A DNA stretch of 64,000 bases from Aldrovandia affinis (taxonomy: Eukaryota; Chordata; Actinopteri; Notacanthiformes; Halosauridae): assembly GCA_029706075.1 (NCBI GenBank), contig JAINUG010000304.1, forward strand, positions 259,001 to 323,000, read 5' to 3'. The position numbers and the translations under genes were made by a program. Shown piece by piece: positions 14,101 through 23,153 of this stretch (the first letter of the stretch is position 1; every line of letters starts with the position of its first letter). The notes beneath the pieces were generated by a model. That model made no database searches and was not told the origin of the DNA. It saw nothing but the letters and a program-made list of their open reading frames with translations.

Positions 14101-15535
14101 TGTGAACAGTGTGTTTTCCTACAGTGATAATAATGAATAATTAGTACAGTCATTAAAAGTATGGTAGTCATTCATTTTAGCATAAGAAGAACTCTTCTTA
14201 CTCTAATTTGTGGCTTTCTTCAAAGTTTACATTCAAAAATATATGCCTAGTATTACATTACACTTTAGCATGATTTCTTGTGATACCTATTGTATATATT
14301 TAGCATGTTGTTCCTGGTGTCCTGTTTTTACTTCAATTTTGATATTCTGCCATTACCTTGACCAAGCCACCCAATCTAAACAAATCTGAAAAAATGTGGT
14401 TCTTGGAACGCTGTTGCATTTGACATTTGGAGAGTCGCCCTCATATGACATCACAATATGTATCATCTCCATTAGGAAAAGCTGTCTAAACTACCCACTG
14501 ATTATTATCATCTTGTCTTACACAGTATCCGATTACTCGCATCAGCTAAGAGCACAATACAAACCTGCCTTCAAGAACCTTAGATCAATTGAAGGACAAA
14601 GAGAAGGGGAAAGAGACAGAAAGCTTTAAGAAGGGAGGGAAATCTGGTGACAGAGGGAAGAAGTAGCGTTGTCATGAGAGCACAGTGAGGTTCATTTTGG
14701 ACCTAATTGAGGGCATTAGGATAAGTGCGAAAAGAAAATACTTGACTCAGTTGACTTGACTAATTGAAGACACCGCGCTCAGAAATAGACCGGGAGGAGG
14801 TCACCTGACACATTGCGTCATGGCAGAAAAACCGAGACTCAAACAGTTTGGGCTTTTTTCAGCCTGAAGTGACGCATCTCGGCCAATAAGATCTTGGTAT
14901 ATTTTTAACGTTCTCTGCATTCGTACCAACCACAAACTCCTTCTCCACCATCAGGGCGGCTGCTCTCTGTGAGCTCATATCAGCACCGTTAGCAGCAGTA
15001 AACTCAAACTAGATATGACTCATCCTTCCTTCTCATTCTCTCTCACATCAGTCACTCTCTACCTCTCTCTCTCTCGACTGTCATCCTCTCTGGACAGATA
15101 GTGGACATTCAGAATCTCAGCATTGACAAGGATTCTAAGGTTGTTTAACATTATTTCTTCACGGCCAAAGAAGGACTGACACGTATCACTGCAGGTGAAA
15201 ACCCTCGCCAGTCGGATGAACGGCACACAGCCAGCTCAGTTCAGCCGGCAGCCTTCAGTTCACACCCCAGCTGCTGTGGGCCTGTTACCACATGGGCAAA
15301 AGCTAAGACTTCACAGTCAACTAATGAGGGCTCTGATGGAAATGTTGTTTGTCATTCCTCTGAGAGAGTTGCCCGCACTCCCACTACACCCACAGCACAC
15401 TCACGCACACACACATGAAAACCCTCGCACGTGCGCTTACCTCAGCTTCAGGTTCTCCATGAACTGTTCCATAGTGACCTCATCCAGGAGAACAAAGTCC
15501 GACTTCCCAAACTCCAGTCCCTCCAGTTCCGCCAT
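21..15535 (-). CDS. myo1g: Class I unconventional myosin, myo1g-like (5' part: complete motor domain, 16 coding exons)
   Basis: Actin-based, membrane-associated single-headed motor; in mammals MYO1G works at the plasma membrane of blood cells. Coding exons, in transcript order: 15535-15441, 11030-10822, 10433-10340, 8788-8623, 7964-7911, 7656-7561, 7210-7094, 6780-6574, 6406-6261, 5855-5741, 5446-5276, 4466-4396, 2554-2480, 1995-1863, 1289-1123, 228-21. All have AG/GT borders and compatible phases, and sum to 2124 nt = 708 codons with no stop. Visible motifs: P-loop GESGAGKT (residues 102-109, split by an intron), switch [10 protein letters not shown] (156-164), TEDS-position Glu326, switch II DIYGFE (384-389), [12 protein letters not shown] (about 399-410). 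The stretches [14 protein letters not shown] and [11 protein letters not shown] fit MYO1G better than its close paralogue MYO1D, which remains the alternative. IQ neck and TH1 tail lie off the left edge. The large introns are full of microsatellites and small transposons. Confidence 0.9.
298..450 (+). repeat. tRNA-derived SINE
   Basis: Head 'gtggctcagtaggtagagc' fits a Pol III A box and 'gggttcaattccc' a B box. The tail 'ctgctaaatggcatat' is the common teleost SINE/LINE 3' end, followed by a TA-rich run. It lies in the intron between myo1g exons 15 and 16. A second copy is at 48152. Confidence 0.75.
1123..1289 (-). CDS. myo1g: myo1g coding exon 15 (SH1 helix region)
   Basis: Encodes [20 protein letters not shown] to ARFLQ, residues 584-638, including [19 protein letters not shown], the conserved SH1/converter approach. 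Acceptor CTGCAG|GAG, donor CAGAG|GTCAGC. Confidence 0.93.
1696..1858. repeat. GT/CA microsatellite beside a myo1g donor site
   Basis: A (GT)n tract with interruptions, read as (CA)n in the myo1g transcript, begins a few bases after the exon 14 donor. Confidence 0.95.
1863..1995 (-). CDS. myo1g: myo1g coding exon 14 (loop 2 / lower 50K)
   Basis: Encodes residues 540-583, [20 protein letters not shown] to LVDKLACK. The donor is a weak GTTTGA, followed within a few bases by a CA-rich run in the transcript sense. Acceptor CTCAG|T. Confidence 0.92.
2480..2554 (-). CDS. myo1g: myo1g coding exon 13
   Basis: Encodes [20 protein letters not shown] and LMYN, residues 515-538, with split codons at both ends. 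This is the GFIDKNKD...DFKRLLYN block of class I myosins. Acceptor CTCAG|G, donor AACAG|GTATGG. Confidence 0.92.
4222..4263. repeat. CA microsatellite
   Basis: An almost pure (CA)n tract in the intron after myo1g exon 12. Confidence 0.95.
4396..4466 (-). CDS. myo1g: myo1g coding exon 12
   Basis: A short exon: [20 protein letters not shown], then GDV, residues 491-513 plus two bases of Thr514. [10 protein letters not shown] is a class I myosin signature. Acceptor CCACAG|CTT, donor GTCAC|GTGAGT. Confidence 0.92.
4823..5047. mobile_element. hAT-type foldback MITE with perfect 8-bp target duplication
   Basis: The two halves are inverted copies of each other over about 80 bases (caggggtgctcaagttc ... 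gaacttgagcacccctg). The flanks are the identical octamer ctctagtg at 4815-4822 and 5048-5055. An 8-bp duplication and a CAGGGGTG terminus are hAT features. It has no coding capacity and lies in the intron between myo1g exons 11 and 12. Confidence 0.88.
5276..5446 (-). CDS. myo1g: myo1g coding exon 11
   Basis: Encodes 57 codons, residues 434-490, [20 protein letters not shown] to HPHYTSRK, phase 0. The HPHYTSRK end resembles MYO1G's HLHYTSRQ more than MYO1D's HAHFSSRK. Confidence 0.92.
5515..5640. repeat. Long GT microsatellite
   Basis: (GT)n of well over 30 units with short interruptions, in the intron between myo1g exons 10 and 11. The many His/Thr or Cys/Val frames here are artefacts of it. 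Confidence 0.95.
5741..5855 (-). CDS. myo1g: myo1g coding exon 10 (relay region)
   Basis: Encodes Ser395 completion and residues 396-433, [20 protein letters not shown] to ITWQH, the relay helix and loop. Acceptor ACCAG|T, donor CAACAC|GTGAGA. The following intron carries a long CA run in the transcript. Confidence 0.93.
6261..6406 (-). CDS. myo1g: myo1g coding exon 9 (switch II)
   Basis: Encodes residues 347-394 ([20 protein letters not shown] to [11 protein letters not shown]) plus two bases of Ser395. DIYGFE is switch II. Acceptor CTCAG|GCA, donor AACAG|GTCAGT. Confidence 0.93.
6574..6780 (-). CDS. myo1g: myo1g coding exon 8 (TEDS site)
   Basis: Encodes 69 codons, residues 278-346 ([10 protein letters not shown] to GKDAFAK). 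Counting 16 residues back from DAFAK gives Glu326 at the TEDS position. An acidic residue here removes the need for heavy-chain phosphorylation. Acceptor AACAG|GGG, donor CCAAG|GTACTA. Confidence 0.92.
7094..7210 (-). CDS. myo1g: myo1g coding exon 7
   Basis: Encodes 39 codons, residues 239-277, with [20 protein letters not shown] and ILGTILHL, the conserved upper 50K block. Acceptor CCCCAG|ACC, donor CACCTG|GTGAGT, phase 0. Confidence 0.9.
7561..7656 (-). CDS. myo1g: myo1g coding exon 6
   Basis: Encodes 32 codons, residues 207-238 ([20 protein letters not shown] and on). Acceptor TTGCAG|ATG, donor TCCTCT|GTGAGT, phase 0. It aligns with MYO1G's LLRGSEDKQLHELHLERNPAVY block. Confidence 0.88.
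7911..7964 (-). CDS. myo1g: myo1g coding exon 5
   Basis: An 18-codon exon, residues 189-206 ([18 protein letters not shown]), phase 0 at both ends. ERNFHSFYQ is the conserved myosin block after switch I and is close to MYO1G's ERNFHAFYQ. Confidence 0.9.
8228..8456. repeat. CA/TACA-rich simple repeat
   Basis: Compound 'acacatacacatat' microsatellite in the intron between myo1g exons 4 and 5. Confidence 0.9.
8623..8788 (-). CDS. myo1g: myo1g coding exon 4 (switch I)
   Basis: Encodes residues 134-188, including [20 protein letters not shown], the loop-1/switch I region that contacts nucleotide. The split codon 133 reads AG|T = Ser, where MYO1D and MYO1G proteins usually have Arg. Acceptor CTCAG|T, donor AAAAG|GTCAGA. 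Confidence 0.92.
8937..9064. repeat. Dispersed teleost retroposon fragment
   Basis: 'ccgcttactcctggtcagg' with 'ggagcctatcccagcat' and 'ataaaccctggacaggtcgcc' is a phrase I recognise as a high-copy repeat of fish genomes. Family assignment is uncertain. It lies in the intron between myo1g exons 3 and 4. Confidence 0.6.
9313..9428. repeat. Short direct duplication
   Basis: The phrase 'ctgttcatttcttctcttg' plus 'ttgccatttgt' occurs twice about 80 bp apart, within AT-rich intron DNA that otherwise shows nothing recognisable. Confidence 0.8.
10340..10433 (-). CDS. myo1g: myo1g coding exon 3 (P-loop)
   Basis: Completes Gly102 and encodes [19 protein letters not shown] to residue 132, carrying the ATP-binding P-loop and the following helix. 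Acceptor TTGCAG|GTG, donor GAGAG|GTGAGC. Confidence 0.92.
10822..11030 (-). CDS. myo1g: myo1g coding exon 2
   Basis: Encodes residues 33-101, starting [20 protein letters not shown] and ending DTCIVIS, with the first base of Gly102 of the P-loop. Acceptor CTGCAG|G, donor TTTCAG|GTCAGC. This is the start of the motor domain, SH3-like fold plus the region before the ATP site. It is separated from exon 1 by a 4.4 kb intron. A TG run in the transcript lies about 50-90 nt before its acceptor. Confidence 0.92.
11080..11125. repeat. CA microsatellite upstream of a myo1g acceptor
   Basis: A (CA)n tract, read as (TG)n in the myo1g transcript, about 50-95 nt before the exon 2 acceptor. Confidence 0.93.
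11390..11570 (-). repeat. Decayed tRNA-like SINE remnant
   Basis: On the minus strand 'ggttgtgggttcaaatccc' matches a tRNA B box and T-arm. The rest is too eroded to classify. It lies in myo1g intron 1. Confidence 0.4.
12561..12947. mobile_element. Non-autonomous Tc1/mariner-type element
   Basis: The left end reads 'acaggggtggaaaaaataa' then 'tggaaacacc'. The right end has the inverted counterpart 'gtttccattatttttg'. There is no transposase sequence inside. The right terminus is truncated relative to the left. It lies in myo1g intron 1. Confidence 0.65.
13629..14080. repeat. 50-bp satellite-like tandem array
   Basis: 'cattacactacatgacaatc' recurs at 13681, 13731, 13781 and 13831, exactly 50 bp apart. 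The best units are nearly identical, and degenerate units continue to about 14.08 kb. It lies in myo1g intron 1. No coding potential. Confidence 0.9.
14081..15440. other. 5' end of myo1g intron 1, no separate feature recognised
   Basis: AT-rich intronic DNA followed by CT-rich stretches near 15050-15080. No gene, RNA or intact mobile element was recognised. Confidence 0.5.
15441..15535 (-). CDS. myo1g: myo1g coding exon 1 (start codon)
   Basis: The start ATG at 15535-15533 sits in a good Kozak context (GCCATGG). The exon encodes [17 protein letters not shown] and on to residue 32, the typical myosin-ID/IG N-terminus. The donor is GAG|GTAAGC and the exon ends two bases into the Arg32 codon. 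Upstream on the transcript, a pyrimidine tract ending CCGCCAG at 15557-15555 looks like an acceptor. A non-coding first exon therefore probably lies further right and was not found. Confidence 0.9.
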
Positions 15536-15738
15536 GGCGAGGTGAGCTGAGACACTGGCGGAGAGAGGAGAGGGAAAGAGAGTGAGAGAGGAAGAGAAAA
15601 GGCAGAGAACACTCAGCAGGCCCTGACAGAGCAGGCAGTCTGTAGTGGGTGTGGCGTAACCATGCACTTTTGTGGATTCTGGGCAGTGCTAAGTCGAGCA
15701 GTGGCGGTCTACAGGCTGTGGCACGTCATCGCTGAGTG

Positions 15739-15743
15739 TGTGC

Positions 15744-15782
<39 letters not shown>

Positions 15783-16010
15783 GGTGTCTGTCTATGAATG
15801 TATGTTTTCATTTGTATAATTGTGTGTGTGTAAATAAGCGTGTGTCTGTGTGTGCTTCTGTGTATAAGTGCGGATGTGTCCATTGATGAGTTTGTGAATG
15901 TGTGAGCATGCGTGTATGTGTTCACGAGTGTAAATATGTGTGTGTGCTTGTGTGTGTGTGTGCGCAGTTGTGCGTGCGCGCAAGTATGTATTTAAGTGTG
16001 TGTGCGAGTG
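15739..16010. repeat. GT-rich microsatellite
   Basis: (GT)n followed by degenerate TGTGTGTA and TGCGTG blocks. Cys/Val or His/Thr reading frames across it are artefacts. Confidence 0.93.
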
Positions 16011-16635
16011 TAGCGGGACAGTAGAGCTGTCATTAAACGGGTGTCTCTTCCTCCTCTGTCTTCCTGTCATGGCCTCTGTCTCCAGGGGCGACCGCAGTAA
16101 GCCGTTGTGAAATAAATCTCTGGAGGAAAGAGAAGCACCGGTATCCTGTAAGGTCCCTCCTCATACTCCACTACCTCCCCTCCCCATTCAAGATCATGAC
16201 TTCTTTCTCTTAAGATGGTCAACTCAAACCTTGGGGAAAGGATTCACTGGAAACCGGCTCCAGAAAGGCTGAGCCATCCCAGTGAATGTGGATAGAAAGA
16301 GGAACCTTATCTTATAAGGACATCTCCCTCATGTCATTAACCGCTCTGCAGAGTTGAGGATTATATTGGACGAGAGCCAATTAAAAAACTCAGCAAAAAG
16401 AGCAAGAACCTGGGTCTTTCACAACCAGGAAAAGCAGGGGACTACCACACTACAGCAGGGCTGTAAGGAGGGCACTGACTGAAACTGGCCCAGAAATAAA
16501 AAGCTAAGTTAAAATAGTTGTACAGACAGCTGATATGTAAAAACAATGTGTGCATTGTATTTGAACCATGCACCTGACAGCAGGTGATGTGTTGATACAC
16601 AGATGTGACATGGGAACTCTGTGTCTCTTGAACTT

Positions 16636-16795
16636 GTGGCGGGGATTCCCTACTCTGGACAGGGTTTAAAAACGATGGGCGGGGTTTCCCTACTCTGGGT
16701 GGGGTTTCTGAACTGTGGGCGGGGTTTCAAAACTGTCGGTAAGGTTTCTGAACTCTGGGTGGAATTTCCGAATTGTGGAGAGCAGGGTTTCACAG
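16636..16795 (+). repeat. G-rich ~21-23 bp minisatellite
   Basis: About seven degenerate repeats built on 'gggcggggtttctgaactgt', each with a GGGCGGGG or GGGTGGGG core, 1.1 kb upstream of the myo1g start codon. Confidence 0.8.
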
Positions 16796-17817
16796 TCCAG
16801 TGCGTAATTACCCAACAGCTCTGAGAGGAAAGTCCTATGGAATTGATAAAAGTGAACTAGCAATGCAGGCTGTGAGAGGTAGAATTTTCCATTTTGTTTA
16901 CCTGACCACGGTCCTGTCCTGTTCGGTATCATTTAGAACCTGTAAGTAACTATGGTGAAACTAACAGTTTATAAGCATTTATTTACTTTACATTTATTTA
17001 ACCAGGTAGGCTATTCTCTTTTGCAGTGATGACCAGGGAAATCTAAGTGGGCAGGGAAGGCATGTTTGTGGGGAATCAAGTTTGACATACATAAGAGTAA
17101 ATTATGAGAGTAAAACATTCATACACTTTGATTATTCAAGCATGCCATCTCTGATTGGGGATATTATCAATACCAACATTTTTACATTACGAAGATAAAA
17201 ATGTATTCTATATTATCACTTAAACCCACTTACCTCATTGTGGAGGACTGCATGACTAAAGCAGCTGGTGCAAGCAAACTGCAGGTCCCCAAATGACCAG
17301 AGGAGTCACTCTTGTGCAATGTTTACAGGAATAACCTTCCCACTGACACCCTCCCAGGCCCAGGTGGCACTACAACTGATTATGCACCACTCTGTGGGAC
17401 CTCCAGCCAGTCACTGGCACAGTCAGGATGCAATCTGGAATGCGGGGCTTAACCTTGTTTTCAGAGTCATAAAATTGTTATACATTTCAATGTTGACTAA
17501 TGAGATTTGGGGATTTTGGGCCATGCGGTGACCATGACAGTGGTGTGAGATTAGCCAATGAGATAGGTGGTATTTACAGTACAGTGGGAAAGCCCCAGTC
17601 ATGGCTGGAGCTAGAGATGTACTGTACATCCAGTGTTCTATGGGGAAGCACAACCTTCCATACTTGAAGCAGCGGGGGGAAGGTCAGGTAACTGGAGAGG
17701 TGAGAAAGGTCAAAGGTCAGAGGAAAGCAGGGAGAGCCCAGCAGACATTCTATTTGAGGCTTCATCCTATTCTCCCTTCATGCATCTCACCCTCAACTTT
17801 ACACTAAACACAGCACA

Positions 17818-18872
17818 TATACACTCAGTGGCCACTTTATTAGGTACATCTGTACATCTGCTCGTTAATGCAATTATCGAATCAGCCAATCATGTGGCAG
17901 CAACTCAATGCATAAAAGCATACAGACATAGTCAAGAGGTTCAGTTGTTGTTCAGACCAAAAATCTGAATGGGGAAGAAATGTGATCTAAGTGACTTTGA
18001 CCGTGGAATGATTGTTGGTGACAGACGGGGTGATGTGAGTATCTCAGAAACGGCTGATCTCATGGGATTTTCACACACAACAGTCTCTAGAGTTTACAGA
18101 GAATGGTGCAAAAAACAAAAAACATCCAGTGAGCGGTAGTTCTGTGGGCAAAAAGGCCTTGTTAATGAGAGTGGTCAGAGGAGAATGACCAGACTGGTTC
18201 AAGCTGACAGGAAGGCGACAGTAACTTCCAACACTGAAGATTGGAAAAACCTTGCCTGGTCTGACAAATCTTGATTTCTGCTGCGACATGCAGATAGTAG
18301 GTTCAGAATTTGGTGTAAACAACATGAATCCATGCATCCATCCTGTCTTGTGTCAACGGTTGAGGCTGGTGGTGGTGGTGTAATGGTGTGGGAATGTTAT
18401 TTTGGCACACATTAGGCCCCTTATCAATTGAGCATCGTTTAAATGCCACAGCCTACCTGAGTATTGTTGCTGACCATGTGCATCCCTTTATGGCCACAGT
18501 CTACCCATCTTTTAATGGCTACTACCAGCAGGATAATGCACCATGTCACAAAGCACACGTAATCTCAAGCTGGTTCCATGAACATGACAATGAGTTCAGT
18601 GTACTCCAATGGCTTCCACAGTCACCAGATCTCAGTCCAATAAAGCACCTTTGGGATGTGGTGGAATGGGAGATTTGCAGCATGGATGTGCAGCCGACAA
18701 ATCTGCAGCAACTGTGTGATGCTATCATGTCAGCATGGACCAGAATCTTTGAGGAATGTTTCCAGCACCTTGTTGAATCCATGCCACGAAGAATTCAGGC
18801 TGTTCTGGGGGCAAAGGGGGTCCTACCCAGTACTAGAAAGGTATAACTAATAAAGTAGCCACTGAGTGTATA
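17818..18872 (+). mobile_element. Tc1-like transposon, full length but with eroded transposase
   Basis: Terminal inverted repeats: left 'cactcagtggccactttatt' and right 'aataaagtagccactgagtg', flanked by TA. The transposase starts at 17969 (MGKKCDLSDFDRGMIVGDRR, helix-turn-helix) and hits a stop near 18139. A middle segment present in the copy at 42.5 kb is deleted. The C-terminal DDE part stays open at 18388-18846, with QQDNAPCHKA and SPDLSPIKHLWD. Inactive by sequence. Confidence 0.88.
18388..18846 (+). pseudogene. Tc1-like transposase, C-terminal DDE half
   Basis: The 152-codon frame keeps the second catalytic Asp (QQDNAPCH). The third-acidic region reads SPDLSPIKH, with Lys where SP(D/N)LNPIEH elements have Glu, so the catalytic triad is incomplete. 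It ends in PRRIQAVLGAKGVLP, the usual C-terminus of this family. Confidence 0.8.
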
Positions 18873-20901
18873 GAGTGCAACCCTTTCTTGCATTACAGTC
18901 AGTCAGTACAGCAAGATGTATTGTGTGTTTAATTGTTGATTATGTATTTAATACAGTTTAAATGTGTCTGCATTCCATTAGCTTAGTTAGCTCCAGAGCT
19001 GTGATCTGATCCTGCAGTGGCCTGGCATATTTTTCTCACACAATGGGTACCTACTGTAATGAGGGAGCTATTAGCGCACCATCATTAGGAAATAGCATGA
19101 AGAAATATGCTTTTACAACAACTCCTAAGCCCTGCAATTATTGGCTTCAGAGGCAAACAGGGCCAGTGCCCATTATTTGCATGTCATAATCAACAAAGAA
19201 GGCTCAGCATTCAATGGCCTGCTAAACATTTTCATAACATGCCTGTGGCTCAGTTGGATTCATGCAGTTATGTATGGTCCCCTCTGGTGTTTGGTTTTAC
19301 TGTTCATCATATTTGCCTCACTGTTGAGTTCAGCTGTGTTAGCATACTTGCTTCAGTGATCTATTGACAAACTTGCATTCCCTACCCACTTGGACAATTA
19401 TTCTCCATTATAATTTCTACCTGCCAGGTTTTACTTAGAATTACATTTACAGTCCTGTCTGGGACTCAAACATATAACCTCTTCTCTGTTCCAGTGTTTT
19501 TTACCCTTTTATCATCTTTGTATCACTCTTCCTTCCCCCCCTCCTCCCTTGCCTGTTTGTCTCTCTGCCTGTGTAGCAACCAAAGGCCCTGGCCACTTCC
19601 TGTGGGTTTTGTGTGGCTTTTGCCCCAAACAAGCAGGCCTAGTACGGAGACAGACTGACAGATGCAGATAGGCAGACGGAATGACACAGGCAGACCAACA
19701 CAAGGGAAGAGAGGACTGACAGAAGCAGATACAAGCTTTGTGAATCCACCCATTTTTTGACCCCACGAACATAACAAACTGCACTCAATGGTGCTGTTCA
19801 TGTATGCTCACATGTATTCCATTAACGACTATGGCCCACCTGTTTACAAAGAAACAAACGTAATATATCAGAACATGTAATAATGTGAAGCCACAGATGC
19901 AGTTATGCTACTGTGAGGACTAACCATGATTAATACGAAGAATATGCAGACATAGTCTGCCAGGTAGTTTTTTACATTTATTGATGCATAACACGGAAGA
20001 AGGGAATCACAATGTTTACTGAAGTCAAACAGCGAAATGAGTTTATTGTTAAATTAGTTGCTGATAAGCACTACTGTAATAATCAAAGTGCTTCATTTCA
20101 TTTTTCCATTGCACAACCAAGACTGTCCAAGTCCAACTGCAGTCCGCCGTGACATGCATGAGACAATGGACATTATACATAATACGTGGTACTAACAACA
20201 TGCTAATGGCACTGCAAATAACGGAACTGACAACCGCTGATGTCAGTCCCACTTGTAAACATACTGAGAGTGAGCAGGACCATACTAAGAACAGAAAGGG
20301 GAACCTCAAAACCTAGGCTATATAGAAGCCAACCCTACTGTAAGACCAGAGGATTTATCGCTGCCAATCATTATTTATCATTGGGGCTTAGTTTTTACTA
20401 TTTGTAACCCATCTTTGAAGTATATTTATTGGCAACTGTATGCCACATCGTCGTACCTTAAGGAGGACCACAATGGACATTGGACATTGTATCATACTCA
20501 ATTATTTTGACATATGCATGTCTTTGAGTTTTGTATATGTATTGTAAAAACATTTTTAATAAACCAGCCACATTTAGTTATCGTATGTACAAAGCCATAG
20601 ACCATAACTGACAGTCTGAGAGTCAGGTAAACCTGGCAGAGACAGAAGGACAGACAAAGAAACAGAAAGATAGACCCAAAATAATGAATTTTTATAATAT
20701 TGGTTCAGTGAGACAGAAACACTGACACAGACCATGGGGGAATGCATTGGGGAAGACTCACTGGGTTTGAGTTTATCACACTCTATTTTTGGTAGTTAAT
20801 ATTAGTAACAAACCTAGTAACAAGTAACAAGATGGAACAAGAAACTAGTAACAAGAAGATATGCAACGTGACCAACAATGAAGTTTTTTTAAAGTATAGA
20901 T
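18873..20901. other. Intergenic DNA, nothing recognised
   Basis: AT-rich, non-repetitive-looking DNA. Short open frames are compositional. No gene, RNA or mobile element could be supported. Confidence 0.5.
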
Positions 20902-21113
20902 CAGGGGTGGTCAACCTTGGTCCTGGAGAGACGTAGGGTCTGCTGTTTTTTGTTGTTACTCTGCACAAAAAATTAATTTGATAAATTAAAGCCGTTTCTA
21001 CCTTGTTAACTCACCATACCTGCTTTCATAGCTCTAAACTGGTTGCTGATGTACTTGTGAAAATTAAACCAGCAGGCCCCATGGCTCTACAGGACCAGAG
21101 TTGACCACCCATA
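20902..21113. mobile_element. hAT-type MITE (degenerate ends)
   Basis: Begins 'caggggtggtcaaccttggt' and ends with the inverted 'accagagttgaccaccc'. The outermost right bases are altered, so no clean target duplication remains. The terminal motif is related to the intronic MITE at 4823. Confidence 0.65.
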
Positions 21114-21965
21114 ATAAAGTGTAGTAGCTTTTTTATTATTATTTTAGTATAGCATGAAACGGGGCGAAGAGACGTTTTGGCAGTCAGACTAAACCTTCAT
21201 TGTTTTCTAGAGTGTGATCGAACATGTAGGGGCCTATGATTTCCACGATGTGGAAAATGCGGACTGAATCACGGAATCCAGTCATAAAAATGCTATTCAC
21301 TGTTAAACGCGGAATTGCATCAAAAAGCTTCTTAAATTAGTGGAAATTTCAGGAATCTGATTTGGTTTATTTGTCAAATAAATTGCGAATAGAGAAACAC
21401 ATTTCCCCCTCTTTTGGGGTAGTGGTGGGCGTTACGGTTCCTTTCAGGGACACAGATCCTTTGACTCAGTTCCCTAAATTGATTCATTCACGGATTAGTT
21501 CACTAGTTTCTTCGCTGCTATCGTTCAGACTCCCGCGAATGAGAACGGGAGTTATGCAGTGACTAGGTCCGACTACATCGGTAAATATTGTTTAACTGAG
21601 TCAATCATTCAATTTAAGTTACAATTAATTTTTCAGAGACCATGTAACAATAGGATAAATAAAAACAATAAAAGCATAATATCAACAATAATATTTAATT
21701 GGTAACATAGATCAAAAGCCTAAAAATAAGCCTTTCACAGTTAATTCCCAATTGCCTGGCAAACCAGGCAATTGGAAATTCCAGAGAGCAGTCGGGGACA
21801 GGCAAAGTTAGTTTCCAGGTCCAGCTGTGTCACAGGCAGGCAAGACATGGTCAATGGGCAGGCGGAGGTCGGTATCAGTTAAGCAGTCCGGAGAACACAG
21901 AGAGGAGCGGGGCTGGAACCACGAGGAGCACGAACAGGTAGATCGGGAACGAGACTGGGATACAA

Positions 21966-22036
21966 ACGCGGAAGCACAAGCACAAGCACGAGCACGAGCG
22001 CGAGCGCGAACACGAACACGAACGCCAACACGAACG

Positions 22037-22077
<41 letters not shown>

Positions 22078-22112
22078 GCGAACATGAACACGAACACGAA
22101 CACGAACACGAC
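21966..22112 (+). repeat. Hexamer satellite (cacgaa)n
   Basis: About 25 units of cacgaa/gcgaac. The open frames on both strands through it (Arg-Thr, Val-Arg, Cys-Ser, Phe-Val dipeptides) are by-products of the 6-bp period. Confidence 0.93.
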
Positions 22113-22580
22113 TCGGGTAAACAAAGAAACCGCTCGAAAGTAGTGAATGCATAAGCAGAGCACAAGACAATCTGGCAATGAGCATGGGAAAACGCACAGC
22201 TTATATACATTAGACATAATGAGAAACAATCAGGAATTAACATGAATGCAGCTGACACAGGAGACTGCATTCAGACACACGAGGAACAGGTGAAAACAAT
22301 AATACAATGACGAGACTGGAAACAGGTAAGCGAAAGTGAAAACACGGACCGGACAACCAAGAAAACATGGAAAGAACTAAATCACTTAATTACGGGGAAC
22401 ACGAACACGAGACGCGACACTTTATTTATTTACTCATTGGGAGTAGGCTATAGGCTAAGCATTTCTCGGATGTAACTGCTGGGCTAAGCAGCTGGTGTAA
22501 ACCAGTTGCTTTTAATTTTATACCCAGTCTCAGGCAAGTTTGTCATTGCAATATGGGGAGGACATAAAATATTTTGTGGC

Positions 22581-22980
22581 TGTATTGATATTGCTCATTC
22601 ATAATGAGTAATATAATATAAAACTAATGAAACTTGACTATTAAGTATTAAAATGTTTTTATTTTTACATTATAAAACTATTAACCCTGATATTGAACAA
22701 CACATAGAAGCAGTCCTCCACAAGATCCGCGGGAAGAAAATGTCTGTTGTGGTTGATGAAACGACTGGCTTCCGCGATTGCAGTGTTCTCAATGTTGTGA
22801 TAGGTGAGTGAGTCATAAAATATTAAAATCATTAGGTGCTGCTATGTTCATAATTTAATTTGTAAATTGTATTGATATTGCTCATTCATAATGAGTAATA
22901 TAATATAAAACTAATGAAACTTGACTATTAAGTATTAAAATGTTTTTATTTTACATTATAAAACTATTAACCCTGATATT
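22581..22980. repeat. 113-bp direct duplication inside the hAT remnant
   Basis: The segment beginning 'tgtattgatattgctcattc' at 22581-22694 recurs almost unchanged at 22868-22980, a shift of 287 bp. The transposase exon sits between the copies. Confidence 0.88.
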
Positions 22981-23153
22981 TTTTTAATAGCCTACATACA
23001 TTAATATACATTTTTATGAATGAATTTGATTACACACACCTTTTTATGATACAAATGGAAAAACAGAATCCATCAAATAAAACGGAGAACACAGATTATG
23101 GGAAAAAATAAAACAGAATTTTGGAAAAAATAAAATGGATTTCATAGGGCCCT

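Larger units (their letters stand above)
15555..17817. other. DNA upstream of myo1g coding exon 1
   Basis: Contains a long GT-rich microsatellite (15739-16010), a G-rich minisatellite (16636-16795) and a fragment of the fish repeat 'tttatttaaccaggtaggc' near 16990. The myo1g promoter and any non-coding first exon should lie in or beyond this stretch, but no confident promoter element is visible. Confidence 0.5.
21228..23153 (+). mobile_element. hAT-like transposon remnant with nested insertions
   Basis: Ends are inverted: 'aggggcctatgatttcc' at left and 'ggatttcatagggccct' at right, flanked by an imperfect octamer (gaacatgt / aaacatgg). Between 22692 and 22801 the plus strand reads an open exon, KIRGKKMSVVVDETTGFRDC then SVLNVV, followed by the donor G|GTGAGT. 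The VDETT core is typical of hAT transposases. A foreign block with a hexamer satellite (about 21.78-22.43 kb) and a 113-bp internal duplication interrupt it. Not functional. Confidence 0.65.

Noticed and set aside
21808..22270. Arg-Thr, Arg-Val, Cys-Ser and Phe-Val repeat proteins
   Set aside because: A 6-bp tandem repeat keeps all frames open; no evidence of coding.
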